Positions 8,777 to 17,121 of a stretch of DNA of 35,622 nt are shown piece by piece. The notes beneath the pieces were generated by a model that saw only the letters and a program-made list of their open reading frames with translations, did not search any database and had not been told where the DNA came from. This stretch comes from Planctomycetota bacterium (GTDB taxonomy: Bacteria; Planctomycetota; UBA1135; GCA-002686595). Location of the stretch: contig JACRIO010000204.1 in the NCBI GenBank assembly GCA_016220035.1, positions 1 to 35,622 of the forward strand, written 5' to 3'. The number at the start of each line of letters is the position of its first letter. Position 1 is the stretch's first letter. A program made the position numbers and the translations under genes.

Positions 8777-11338
8777 ATGCGCAACTGGTTCGCCACCTCG
8801 TCGATCTCGATCGCTGTGCTCTTCCTCACCGCTGAAACGCGCGCCGGGACGGACGCAGTCAGCGGGACCGCCGTGAACCTCGGCGCGTCGGATTGGAACG
8901 GCATCCGCGCCGCGCACGAAGTCGGCCGGCGCGCGGTGTTCGCGGAGCGCGACGGACACGTCGCGCGCAGTTCGAGCCAGTCCTGGAACGCACGCTTCGA
9001 CGGCCGCGGCTTCGAGGTCGAACCGGATGGAGCGGCGTGGCGCTTCGGTCTCGAGCTCGAACGCTGGGGCTTCGCGGACGACGAGCGCGCGATCGAAGCT
9101 CGTTCCGCCGGCTGCGCGGAGGACGAACGGATCGAGTTCGAGCGCTGTGCGGAGCTCACCGAGTGGTACGTGAACGGCTCCGACGGCTTGGAGCACGGAT
9201 ACACGGTGCACTGCGCGCCGAGCGCGAGCTCCGGGCCATTGCTGCTCACCCTCGCGGTCCGCGGCGGTCTCGAAGCGCGCCTCGCGACGGACCTGCGCGG
9301 CGCGAGCTTCCTCGACGCGAACGGCACGACGCGCGTGACCTACACAGGACTCCGCGCGTTCGACGCGGACGGAATGGAGCTCGACGCGCGCTTCGAACTC
9401 GTCCCGCACGGCCTGCGGTTCGTCGTCGACGTGGAAGGTGCGCGCTACCCGATCACGATCGACCCGCTCGCGCAGCAGGGCTACTTGAAGGCGTCGAACA
9501 CGGGCGTCGACGACGGCTTCGGCTACGCCGTGGCGGTGTCCGGCGACACGATCGTCGTCGGCGCATGGAACGAGGACAGCAGCGCCGCCGGCGTGAACGG
9601 CAACCAGAGCGACAACAGCGTCTCGAATGCGGGCGCCGCCTATGTGTTCGTGCGCAACGGCACGACGTGGAGCCAACAGGCGTACTTGAAGGCGTCCAAC
9701 CCCGACGTCGGCGACGAGTTCGGCTACCCGGTGGGCATCTCGGGCGACACGATCGTCGTCGGGGCGCGCCTCGAGAGCAGCGACGCCACCGGAGTGAACG
9801 GCGCCCAGAACAACAACAACGCCTCGCTCTCCGGCGCGGCCTACGTGTTCGTGCGCAACGGAACGACGTGGAGCCAGCAGGCGTACCTCAAGGCCTCGAA
9901 CTCCGAGGCGAACGACGTGTTCGGATCGACGGTGGCGATCTCGGGCGACACGGTCGTCGTCGGCACCGCTTCCGAGCGCAGCAACGCGACCGGCGTGAAC
10001 GGCAACCAGGCCGACAACAGCCTCGTCGGGGCGGGCGCCGCGTATGTGTTCGCGCGCAGCGGAACGACGTGGAGCCAGCAGGCCTACTTGAAGGCGTCGA
10101 ACACCGGGAGCATCGATCAGTTCGGGCACTCGCTCGCGATTTCGGGCGACACGATCGCTGTCGGAGCGGTGGGGGAGGCCAGCAATGCGACGGGCGTGAA
10201 CGGCAACCAGCTCGACAACAGCGCGAGCGGCTCGGGCGCCGTCTACGTGTTCGCTCGCAGCGGGACGACGTGGAGCCAGCAGGCCTACGTCAAGGCTTCG
10301 AACCCCGACGTGGGCGACACGTTCGGGCGCTCGGTAGCCGTCTCGGGCAGCACCCTCGTCGTCGGCGCCGAGGGCGAGTCGAGCAACGCGACCGGCGTCA
10401 ACGGCAACCAGGCGAACAACGCATCGGGTCGCTCGGGTGCCGCGTACGTGTTCGTGCGCAACGGGACGACGTGGTCGCAGCAGGCGTACTTGAAGGCCTC
10501 GAACAACGGTCTGCAGGACGAATTCGGCGGCTCGGTCGCCGCGTCCGGCGATCTCGTGCTCGTCGGCGCCGTCGGCGAGGGGAGCAACGCGACCGGCGTG
10601 AACGGGAACCAGCTCGACAACAGTTTGTTCGCGGCCGGCGCGGCGTACCTGTTCACGCGCAGCGGCACGACGTGGAGTCAGCACTCGTACTTGAAGGCCT
10701 CGAACACCGCGTCGAGCGACACCTTCGGCGTGCGCGTCGCGATCGACGGCACGACGTGCGTGATCGGCGCGTTCGGCGAGGACAGCAACGCGACGGGCGT
10801 GAACGGCAATCAGGCGAGCAACTCGGCGTCGGGTTCGGGCGCGGCGTACACGCACTTCCTCGACGACGGACCGGTGGTGTTCTGCGCGGGCGACGGCTCG
10901 GGCGTCCCGTGCCCGTGCGCAGCGTCGCTCGCGGGAAACGGCTGTCCGAACAACGTGAACGCAGGCGGAGCGCACCTCTCCGCGACCGGCACGGCGAGCC
11001 TCGGGATCGACTCGCTCGTGCTGCACGGCACGGGCATGAACAACGGGCCGTGCTTCTACTTCCAGGGCGACGCGCGCGAGAACGGCGGGCTTGGCGTCGT
11101 GTTCGGCGACGGGATCCGCTGCGTGACGGGCAACGTGATCGCGTTCCCGGCGAAGCTCAATGTCTTGGGTGCGTCGCAGTACCCCGGCCTCGGCGACGCG
11201 TCGATCTCGATCGCCGGCGCGGTCGGCGTGCCGGGCCAGAAGCACTATCAGTGCGTGTACCGCAGCGCGAACCCGAGCTTCTGCACGCCGTCGACGCTGA
11301 ACTACACCACTGCGTTGAGCGTGACTTGGGGGCTCTAG
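8777..11338 (+). CDS. Secreted FG-GAP-like repeat protein with planctomycete Cys-rich tail
   Basis: An 853-residue protein. The start at 8777 is chosen because MRNWFATSSISIAVLFLTAE forms a signal peptide ending near TRAG; the frame is open further upstream but only as sucA antisense. Residues about 25-230 form an N-terminal beta domain. Residues 233-701 are seven consecutive repeats of exactly 67 residues, each built as YLKASN, a variable DxFG segment, SGDTIVVGA, then NATGVNGNQ, GAAYVF and NGTTWSQQA. This is the FG-GAP / integrin-like beta-propeller pattern, where each repeat usually forms one blade; seven blades would close a propeller. The last about 150 residues carry FCAGDGSGVPCPC, GNGCPNN and later Cys pairs, the tail shared by many secreted planctomycete proteins. 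It is probably a surface or extracellular protein, with binding partner unknown. The stop overlaps the stop of the convergent DUF1016 gene at a shared CTAG. Confidence 0.85.
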   Translation: MRNWFATSSISIAVLFLTAETRAGTDAVSGTAVNLGASDWNGIRAAHEVGRRAVFAERDGHVARSSSQSWNARFDGRGFEVEPDGAAWRFGLELERWGFADDERAIEARSAGCAEDERIEFERCAELTEWYVNGSDGLEHGYTVHCAPSASSGPLLLTLAVRGGLEARLATDLRGASFLDANGTTRVTYTGLRAFDADGMELDARFELVPHGLRFVVDVEGARYPITIDPLAQQGYLKASNTGVDDGFGYAVAVSGDTIVVGAWNEDSSAAGVNGNQSDNSVSNAGAAYVFVRNGTTWSQQAYLKASNPDVGDEFGYPVGISGDTIVVGARLESSDATGVNGAQNNNNASLSGAAYVFVRNGTTWSQQAYLKASNSEANDVFGSTVAISGDTVVVGTASERSNATGVNGNQADNSLVGAGAAYVFARSGTTWSQQAYLKASNTGSIDQFGHSLAISGDTIAVGAVGEASNATGVNGNQLDNSASGSGAVYVFARSGTTWSQQAYVKASNPDVGDTFGRSVAVSGSTLVVGAEGESSNATGVNGNQANNASGRSGAAYVFVRNGTTWSQQAYLKASNNGLQDEFGGSVAASGDLVLVGAVGEGSNATGVNGNQLDNSLFAAGAAYLFTRSGTTWSQHSYLKASNTASSDTFGVRVAIDGTTCVIGAFGEDSNATGVNGNQASNSASGSGAAYTHFLDDGPVVFCAGDGSGVPCPCAASLAGNGCPNNVNAGGAHLSATGTASLGIDSLVLHGTGMNNGPCFYFQGDARENGGLGVVFGDGIRCVTGNVIAFPAKLNVLGASQYPGLGDASISIAGAVGVPGQKHYQCVYRSANPSFCTPSTLNYTTALSVTWGL
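9473..10879 (+). repeat. Seven in-frame 201-bp repeats (67-residue beta-propeller units)
   Basis: Units begin at 9473, 9674, 9875, 10076, 10277, 10478 and 10679, each at a CAG or CAA codon in the (T)WSQQ motif. The period is exactly 201 bases with no insertion or deletion. The first six units end in GTTWS, and the segments TTGAAGGCNTC (YLKAS), GGCGTGAACGGCAACCAG (GVNGNQ) and ACGTGGAG (TWS) are nearly invariant at the DNA level, while the loop after KASN and the one after GNQ vary. The seventh unit diverges at its end, where it passes into the C-terminal domain. Confidence 0.9.
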
Positions 11339-12420
11339 AGCACGGACTTGGCGTACGGACCAGTTGAGGACTGCTCCTGTCCGACGGCGTGGTTCGCGAC
11401 GAAGTCGTCCGCGATTACGGCGAGATCACCCGGCGTGGGCAGACTGGCGCGAAGGTGGCTGGGCAAGTCCCTCGTGACGCAGTGCTCGCTCACCCCGATC
11501 GGCCGACGTTGCTCACGCAGCGCGTACTCGACGACCGTGCGCTCGTGGTCGCGGCAGAGGATCAGCCCGATCGTCGGACCGTCGGCAGGATGCCGGAGCT
11601 GATCGTCGACCGCCGCGAGATAGAAGCTCATCTTGCCGGCGAACTCCGGTTCGAACTCGCCCATCTTCAGCTCGACGACGAGGAACGAGCGCAGGTGCAG
11701 GTGGTAGAAGAGGAGGTCGAGGCGGAACTCCCTGCTGCCGACCGCGAGCGGGTACTGCGACCCGACGAGCGCGAACCCGCGCCCGAGTTCGAGCAAGAAG
11801 CTGCGCAGGTGTTCCAGGAGAGCGCGCTCGAGCTCCTGCTCCCGCGCCAGACTTCCGAGCGTGAGGAAGTCGAACGTGTAGGGCGACTTCAAGAGCTCGC
11901 GCGCGAGGTCCGACGTCTCGGTCGGCAGCGTCTGGTCGAAGTTCGTCACCGAGCGGCCCTGCCGCGCGTGCAGCGAGCTCTCGATCTGCAGGACGAGGAC
12001 GTTCTGGCTCCAGCCCTGGTGAATGGCCTCTCGGAGATACCAGGCCCGATCGACCGGGTCCTTGACGCGATCGAGGAGGCGCAGGTGATGCCCCCAAGGC
12101 AATTGTGCAACAACCTGTTGCACAATTGCCTCGTCGGGCCAAGCGTGCGCTAAGGCCCTCATGTACTTGAGGTTACGCGCGGAGAACCCGCGCACGTCCG
12201 GAAAGCTCTCGCACAGGTCGCGAGCGAGATGATCGATCACCCGAGCCCCCCAGCCGCGTGCTTTCTGGCTGGCGACGATCTCCCTCCCGATGTGCCAGTA
12301 GAGCAGGACCAGCTCCCGGTTCACGTGGAGAGCGGCCCGGACCTGAGCCGTCCGGATCCGATCCTGCAAGGCGACCAGGAGCTCGCCGTACTCGGCGGGC
12401 GGTTGTGATGCGTGCGACAT
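11335..12420 (-). CDS. DUF1016 (YhcG-type) PD-(D/E)XK nuclease-like protein
   Basis: A 361-residue protein. The N-terminal about 170 residues match the DUF1016 N-terminal helical domain: LLYWHIGREIVASQKARGWG (39-58), then GFSARNLKYMRAF-like GFSARNLKYMRAL (78-90) and IVQQVVAQLPWGHHL (99-113). The C-terminal half is the PD-(D/E)XK-like domain with FRLDLLFYHLHLRSFLVVEL and LKMGEF, giving Asp235, Glu250 and Lys252 in the expected D-(E)xK order. Members are found as lone genes or beside restriction-modification and toxin-like loci; no methylase or other partner lies here, so it is a solitary copy. A strong purine-rich ribosome binding site (AGGAGAGGA) precedes the ATG. Residues 97-108 are encoded by a perfect palindrome with codon choice unlike the rest of the gene (see 12097-12131). 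Biochemical function is not established for this subgroup as far as I know. Confidence 0.88.
   Translation of the reverse strand: MSHASQPPAEYGELLVALQDRIRTAQVRAALHVNRELVLLYWHIGREIVASQKARGWGARVIDHLARDLCESFPDVRGFSARNLKYMRALAHAWPDEAIVQQVVAQLPWGHHLRLLDRVKDPVDRAWYLREAIHQGWSQNVLVLQIESSLHARQGRSVTNFDQTLPTETSDLARELLKSPYTFDFLTLGSLAREQELERALLEHLRSFLLELGRGFALVGSQYPLAVGSREFRLDLLFYHLHLRSFLVVELKMGEFEPEFAGKMSFYLAAVDDQLRHPADGPTIGLILCRDHERTVVEYALREQRRPIGVSEHCVTRDLPSHLRASLPTPGDLAVIADDFVANHAVGQEQSSTGPYAKSVL
12097..12131. repeat. Perfect 16-bp inverted repeat with 3-base loop inside the DUF1016 gene
   Basis: Left arm 12097-12112 (AGGCAATTGTGCAACA), spacer ACC (12113-12115), right arm 12116-12131 (TGTTGCACAATTGCCT). 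The arms are exactly complementary. On the coding strand it spells residues 97-108, EAIVQQVVAQLP, with codons GCA ATT GTG CAA CAG GTT GTT GCA CAA TTG CCT. ATT, GTT, GCA, TTG and CCT are rare elsewhere in this GC-rich gene, so the DNA sequence itself, not only the peptide, seems constrained. Confidence 0.93.
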
Positions 12421-12593
12421 GTCCTTCCTCTCCTCGGGCTGCGCGTTCCCAAGCGCAGCGGGGCGCCGCCTACGCCTCGGCCTCCGAGTGGGGAGCGCGA
12501 CTTCGGTTTGTGGAGAAGTTCACGCCGAGCGCCGTCCACGAGATCGGGGAATCTCAGGACTCGAGGCCACGCCTTTCCAGAGCTGACCGCGCC

Positions 12594-15500
12594 CTACGCC
12601 GCGCGCACTCGCCGGCGCCGTAGCAACGCCCCGAGCCCCGCCATCGCCGACACGACCCCGATCCACGCCCCAGCGCGCAGCGAGTCAGGCGCGTACACGA
12701 ACTCGATCTTGCTGCGGCCCGCCGGCGCCGCGATCGCGTCGAAGGCGTAGTTCGCGCGCCACACCGGGACCTGGGCGCCGTTCACGTAGGCCTTCCAGCC
12801 CGGGTACCACGCCTGCGCGATCACGACGTAGGTCGGCCACAGGCGATTCACCTCGAACACCTTCCGCGTCGGCTCGTCGACGAGCGTGTGGAGCGGCTCC
12901 TGGCCCTTCACCTCGGGGAGGACGACGCGCAGACCCGCTTCGGTCTGCGCCTGCATGTCCTCGAACGTGCGCGGCCAGCCCTCGAACTCCGTCGCCTTCA
13001 CCGTCTCGATCTTCTCCCAGCGGAACTTGTTGATGAGGAAGACGACCTCGTTCTGGATGTGCACGAGGCGCCGCGCGTCGGTCTCCACGACGTAGACCTT
13101 GTCGTCGCCCTCGAACTTGACGAGGCGGCGCTGCGAGTTGTCGACGGGGCCGAGCTCCCTGCGTACGTCCGCCGGCAGCGTCGCGTCGTCGCTGAGCACG
13201 ACGATGTCGGCAGGGTCGAAGCTCGGGACGCGGAGGAGCTCGAGCGCTTCCTCGTCGTCCTCGGCGATCACCGCTCCGCGCACGAGGTGCGCGAAGGGCA
13301 GTGCTTCGGCGTAGCGGTAGAGCACGAAGTCGCCGATGCGCGCCTCCTCGCGGAAGCGATCGAGGTCGTAGGCGAAGTCGAAGAGGATCTCGCCCTTGAG
13401 CGGCTTGTCCTTCCACGTCGCCTGGCCCTCGCCGTACGCGAGCAGCGGCGCCGACCACGCGTGCGCGCAGTTGCCCGGGCGACCGTCCTCGGAGGAGAGC
13501 GTGAGCTTGTACTGCTTCCCCTTCGAATCGGCGATGCGCGGGAAGCGGAAGACGACGTTGCGGCCGGGAAGCGCGACGTCGTAGTCGCTCGGCATCCGCA
13601 AGTGGTGGTTCGAATCGAGCGTCGAGAGGATCTCGGCGAGCGTCGTGCGCTGCTCGGCGACGAGCTTCTCGCTGCCCACTTCCTCCAATTTCCAGTCGAT
13701 GTGCGCTCCCGGCGACTTCGGCCGCACGGAGAGGAACACCGCGACCGCCTGCAAGCCGTTCTTGTGCGCCTTGATCGTCTGCGTGACGGTGCCGCCGGGC
13801 ACGATCTCGTGGATCAGGAACTTCTGCCCCGCCTCGCGGTTCAGCGGGTTGAAGCCCGAGTCGACGAAGTTCCAACCCCACTTCGCGAGCACCCATTGCA
13901 CGCCGAACAGCTTCAACGCGCGCGAGCTCGCCTTGAGCATCGGGCGCCAATTGCCCGTGTCGCCGAACTGGTCGCGGTAGAGGTGGTCGTACTTCTGCAC
14001 CCACATGCCGTCGTAGTTGTCGATCGTCTGCAGACGGTAGGGGAGGTTCGTGTCGGGCTGGAGCTTGTCCTCGCCGAGGATCGCAAGGCGCTCACTGCCG
14101 ACGCGCGCGGTGAGCTCGCGCATCGCGGGCGTCGCGGGGAGGAAGAGGTGGTCGGGCGTGACCGGGTTGTAGTCGCGCAGGTGGAGGCCCGTGGCGAGGA
14201 AGGCGCACGTTGCGACGCCGAGCAGTCCGAGCACGCGCGCGGGACGCCAACGCGCGAGCACCAGGACGAGGAGCGCGAGCACGCCGACGGCGAAGAGCGC
14301 GCTCATGTGCTGCACGTGCTGCGGGACGTACAGGGAGAACAGCTTGTGGTTGGAGCTCTCGAAGGTGGAGTGCGCTTCGAGCACGCGGTCCGCGCCGATC
14401 GTGAAGGTCGCGAGGAAGACGAGCGCGGCGCCGAGCACTCCGCCCGCGAAGAGCCAGCGCCGCTTGTCGAGCCCGCGCAGAAGGTGCTCGGCCCCGATGG
14501 ACGCGCACACGGCGAGGCAGAAGAGCCAGACGCCCTGGCTGCGGTTCATCGGCGCGATGTCGACGCTCGGGATCAACGCGAAGAACTTCGCCGCGCCGAA
14601 GAGGTCGTACGCGTAGAAGAGCCACGCCGTGCCGGCGAGCGCGAAGAACGCGAGCGTCTTGTCGCGGCGCGCGAACACGAGCGCGACGAGCGCCACGAAC
14701 ACGACCAACGCGCCGGCGTAGGCCATGTGGATCAGCTCGTAGTTCGGCCAAGGCAGCGTGTAGGAGAGCACCCACGGCGTCGAGGGGTTGCCGAGCAGGT
14801 CGGGGAAGAAGAGGAGCGGCCAGTACTGCGTCGAGAGCGGCGTCTGGACGAGCGAGCGTTGCTCGTAGAGACGCGAGTGGTGGAGGAACTCGAAGAACGG
14901 CAGCAGTTGGAACGCGGCGAGCCCCGCGCCGACGACTCCCGCGAAGCAGAACTTGCCCGCGAGCGCGAGCAAGCGCTTCACCGCGCCCTCTTCGTGCCGA
15001 GTGCGCCGCAGCAAGAGCAGTAGGCGCGCCGCGACGTACGTCGCGATCACGGCGAAGGAGAAGTAGAAGACCTCCGGCTGCCCCGCGAGCAGTCCGAGTG
15101 TGAACGTGACTGCGAGGCCGGCGAGCGGGGCCTTCCTCCGCTCGAATCGCTGCAGCACGCACTCCGCGAAGTACAACCCCGCCGGCAGCACCGCCTGCGC
15201 GCCAGCGTGCGGGAACGACACGAGCAGCACGTTGTGGCCGCCGAACATGAACGCGCTCGCGCCGAACAACGCCGGCCAGAACGACACGCGCCGCTTCTGC
15301 AGGAAGAGGAACGTGAAGAACCCGCACGCCCACAGCTTGAGGAACGCCGTCGCGATCAACGCCGCCTTCGTCGACAGCACGTACCAAGGCAGCGTGAACA
15401 CCGAGAACACCGCCGACTGGTAGTTCGCGAAGTGCGGGCAACCCGCGCCGTTCCACGGGTTCCACCACGGGATGCGGCCTTCACGGAGCTCGTCGCGATT

Positions 15501-15758
15501 GAACATCGCCCACGGCTGCATCTCCGTGATCTCGTCCGACATGATGCGGTTCGCCGCCGGGTAGCCGGGCTCGACGCGCGTGAGGCTGAAGTCCTGCAGC
15601 AGGTCCGCGGACGAGTAGTACACCTCGTCGTAGCGCGCGAGCGGCGTCCAGAAGAACGCGACGAGCAGCAGGAGGAGCGCGAGCCCGCCGCGCAGCGCCT
15701 CGCCGCGCACGAACGCGCTCACGACGCCGCGCTCAGGCCTGCAATCCCGGTCCGCCAT
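12594..15758 (-). CDS. YfhO-type multi-pass membrane protein
   Basis: A 1054-residue polytopic membrane protein resembling the YfhO / bacterial membrane protein family, relatives of GT-C type glycosyltransferases. After a cytoplasmic N-terminus, the first membrane segment is LRGGLALLLLLVAFFWTPLA (23-42). It is followed by a large first loop typical of GT-C proteins, with YSSADLLQDFSLTRVEPGYP and the conserved RIPWWNPWNGAGCPHFANYQ. Around ten more hydrophobic segments follow up to about residue 540. The C-terminal half is a large soluble, probably extracytoplasmic region, and the protein ends with one more hydrophobic segment (AGAWIGVVSAMAGLGALLRR) and a basic tail. In Bacillus, YfhO is linked to glycosylation of lipoteichoic acid; the substrate here is unknown. 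The SGNH hydrolase gene lies 73 bases upstream on the same strand, suggesting joint work on an envelope glycan. A -10-like hexamer sits just before the start. Confidence 0.82.
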   Translation of the reverse strand: MADRDCRPERGVVSAFVRGEALRGGLALLLLLVAFFWTPLARYDEVYYSSADLLQDFSLTRVEPGYPAANRIMSDEITEMQPWAMFNRDELREGRIPWWNPWNGAGCPHFANYQSAVFSVFTLPWYVLSTKAALIATAFLKLWACGFFTFLFLQKRRVSFWPALFGASAFMFGGHNVLLVSFPHAGAQAVLPAGLYFAECVLQRFERRKAPLAGLAVTFTLGLLAGQPEVFYFSFAVIATYVAARLLLLLRRTRHEEGAVKRLLALAGKFCFAGVVGAGLAAFQLLPFFEFLHHSRLYEQRSLVQTPLSTQYWPLLFFPDLLGNPSTPWVLSYTLPWPNYELIHMAYAGALVVFVALVALVFARRDKTLAFFALAGTAWLFYAYDLFGAAKFFALIPSVDIAPMNRSQGVWLFCLAVCASIGAEHLLRGLDKRRWLFAGGVLGAALVFLATFTIGADRVLEAHSTFESSNHKLFSLYVPQHVQHMSALFAVGVLALLVLVLARWRPARVLGLLGVATCAFLATGLHLRDYNPVTPDHLFLPATPAMRELTARVGSERLAILGEDKLQPDTNLPYRLQTIDNYDGMWVQKYDHLYRDQFGDTGNWRPMLKASSRALKLFGVQWVLAKWGWNFVDSGFNPLNREAGQKFLIHEIVPGGTVTQTIKAHKNGLQAVAVFLSVRPKSPGAHIDWKLEEVGSEKLVAEQRTTLAEILSTLDSNHHLRMPSDYDVALPGRNVVFRFPRIADSKGKQYKLTLSSEDGRPGNCAHAWSAPLLAYGEGQATWKDKPLKGEILFDFAYDLDRFREEARIGDFVLYRYAEALPFAHLVRGAVIAEDDEEALELLRVPSFDPADIVVLSDDATLPADVRRELGPVDNSQRRLVKFEGDDKVYVVETDARRLVHIQNEVVFLINKFRWEKIETVKATEFEGWPRTFEDMQAQTEAGLRVVLPEVKGQEPLHTLVDEPTRKVFEVNRLWPTYVVIAQAWYPGWKAYVNGAQVPVWRANYAFDAIAAPAGRSKIEFVYAPDSLRAGAWIGVVSAMAGLGALLRRRRVRAA

Positions 15759-15767
15759 GGAGCGCTG

Positions 15768-15773
15768 ATCCTA
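15768..15773 (-). promoter_or_regulatory. -10-like hexamer before the YfhO-type gene
   Basis: On the minus strand TAGGAT ends nine bases before the ATG at 15758, predicting a leader of at most a few bases. No -35 consensus is visible. It implies that the gene can be transcribed separately from the SGNH hydrolase gene upstream. Confidence 0.4.
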
Positions 15774-15831
15774 AGGAAACGACCCGCGCGTCCGACAGCG
15801 CCCGCAGGCAGCGTCCTCGCGCCGCAGGGCG

Positions 15832-16920
15832 TCATTTCGCCGCGAGGCGTGGCAACAGCGCGTCGACCAGCGACTGCGCGAGGAGCTCGTGACCGCAGTC
15901 CGAGGCGTCGCCGTCCTCGAGGAAGAGCTCCGCGGGCTTGATGCCGCTCGTCACGCCTTGGAAGTAGGTGAGGCGCGCCTCGACGAGCGGGATGTGCGCG
16001 AGCTCGCAGCCGATTTCGACGGCCTTCTGGTAGTAGTGCATCACCGGCGAGTCGAGCGGGCCGCCGGGCTTGTAGGGGACGTGGAGCGCGAAGAGCTCGC
16101 CGCCGTCCTCGCGCACGAGCTGCGCGAGCTCGATCCAGCCGTCGTGCATGTCCGGCGGGCTGACGCGGCGCACGCCGGCGCTGTCGAACGTGCCGACGGT
16201 CTTCGCGAGCCGCACTTCCTGCATCGCGCTCTCGCGCTCCTTCCACCAGTCGCCGAAGTAGACGTCGCGGAGCCACGCGACAGCCTGCGCGACGCGGACG
16301 TGGTCGCGGAGCGCGGCGCCGCGGTTCCAGTCCGGCATGCCGAGGCCGCGCTCGATGCGGTCGTCGTCGGACGTGCACGACGCGCCCTGGACGTGCTCGT
16401 GCAGGCCCGAATAGGCGGAGATGACGAGGTCCGGCTCGAAAGGGCGGACATCTTCGCGGTAGCGCTCGATCCCTTGGCGGATCGTCGAGCCGATCACGCC
16501 CGCGTTCAGCACCTCCGCGCGCACGCCGAGGCTCGCGAGGCTCTTCACGAGCAAGGCGCCGTAGGTCTCGTTCCATGCGACGCCGACGCCGAAGGTCGAC
16601 GACGGACCGAGCAACGCGATGCGCACGACGCCCGGCGTCTTCGCGCGCGCGAGCGCGGGCCCGCGGAAACCGAGCGCGTTCACCGTCTCGTCCTTCGTCC
16701 ACGGAATGCGCGCTCCAGGGCGCGGCTTCCAGATCTGCGTGCGATCGAGGACGTGCAGGCCGGTCGCGGAGCGGAGCTCGAGGTCGCGCTCCTTGCTCCA
16801 CACGACCGTGCGCTGGGTATCGGACGGGTACTCGAAGTCGGCGACGCGCAGCGCGAGCTCGCAGGCACCGACGAAGAGCGCCGCGAGACCAGCGAAGGGG
16901 AGCGCGCGCGTCCAGGGCAT
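15832..16920 (-). CDS. SGNH/GDSL-type hydrolase, membrane-anchored
   Basis: A 362-residue protein started at 16920, where MPWTRALPFAGLAALFVGAC gives an N-terminal hydrophobic signal or anchor; the frame is open upstream but passes through the REP-like repeats and looks non-coding. The fold is suggested by block I IALLGPSSTFGVGVAWNETY (101-120), where Ser107 takes the place of the nucleophile and the usual GDS is GPS. NAGVIGST supplies the block II/III Gly and Asn. The closing DCGHELLAQSL gives the block V DxxH pair (Asp341, His344). Members with this arrangement and an N-terminal anchor act as esterases or acyl-modifying enzymes on envelope polymers. The next gene on this strand is the YfhO-type protein, 73 bases away. 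The GPS variant is seen, but whether activity is altered is unknown because the Asp is not catalytic. Confidence 0.75.
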   Translation of the reverse strand: MPWTRALPFAGLAALFVGACELALRVADFEYPSDTQRTVVWSKERDLELRSATGLHVLDRTQIWKPRPGARIPWTKDETVNALGFRGPALARAKTPGVVRIALLGPSSTFGVGVAWNETYGALLVKSLASLGVRAEVLNAGVIGSTIRQGIERYREDVRPFEPDLVISAYSGLHEHVQGASCTSDDDRIERGLGMPDWNRGAALRDHVRVAQAVAWLRDVYFGDWWKERESAMQEVRLAKTVGTFDSAGVRRVSPPDMHDGWIELAQLVREDGGELFALHVPYKPGGPLDSPVMHYYQKAVEIGCELAHIPLVEARLTYFQGVTSGIKPAELFLEDGDASDCGHELLAQSLVDALLPRLAAK

Positions 16921-16929
16921 CCACCTCGA

Positions 16930-16935
16930 AGGATA
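16930..16935 (-). promoter_or_regulatory. -10-like hexamer before the SGNH hydrolase
   Basis: On the minus strand TATCCT ends nine bases before the ATG at 16920, with GAGGTGG between. It touches the inner end of the first REP-like arm (16938-16972), so the repeat may occupy the place where a -35 would be. Confidence 0.4.
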
Positions 16936-16937
16936 AA

Positions 16938-16972
16938 AGGGAGAAGCCGGCGCCAGGCACGCTTTTCTCCCC
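16938..16972 (+). repeat. REP-like element, first copy
   Basis: This 35-base element contains GGAGAAG at one end and CTTTTCTCC at the other around GGCGCCAGGCACG. Its inverted, about 85 percent identical partner is at 17011-17045. Each copy is an imperfect hairpin, so the pair could also fold into one long stem. It lies between the divergent SGNH hydrolase and M1 peptidase genes. Confidence 0.75.
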
Positions 16973-17010
16973 TGATCCAGAGCCACGGGTCGAGCTGAGG
17001 CATCGGAATC

Positions 17011-17045
17011 GGGGAGGAGAACGTGCCTGGCACCGACTTCTCCCT
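17011..17045 (-). repeat. REP-like element, second copy in inverse orientation
   Basis: The reverse complement of this segment matches 16938-16972 over all 35 bases with only a few differences (AAGTCGGTGCCAGGCACG here, AAGCCGGCGCCAGGCACG there). Its core GTGCCTGGCAC is a perfect small hairpin. The 38-base spacer between the two copies holds no gene. Confidence 0.75.
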
Positions 17046-17121
17046 GCGAGCAGGAGGGGGCGACCGCCTTCACCGCCGCGGTGATTGCGCTCGAGCGCTT
17101 CGTCGGAGAGCTTGTCGCGCC

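Noticed and set aside
12888-15023. A 711-codon plus-strand open frame opposite the YfhO-type gene
   Set aside because: It is an antisense shadow of a membrane protein with clear hydrophobic segments on the minus strand; the plus-strand product is charged and repetitive with no domain.
17023-17121. An N-terminal extension of the M1 peptidase from the ATG at 17023
   Set aside because: That ATG lies inside the REP-like element, and the extension would bury the lipoprotein signal that begins at 17122.
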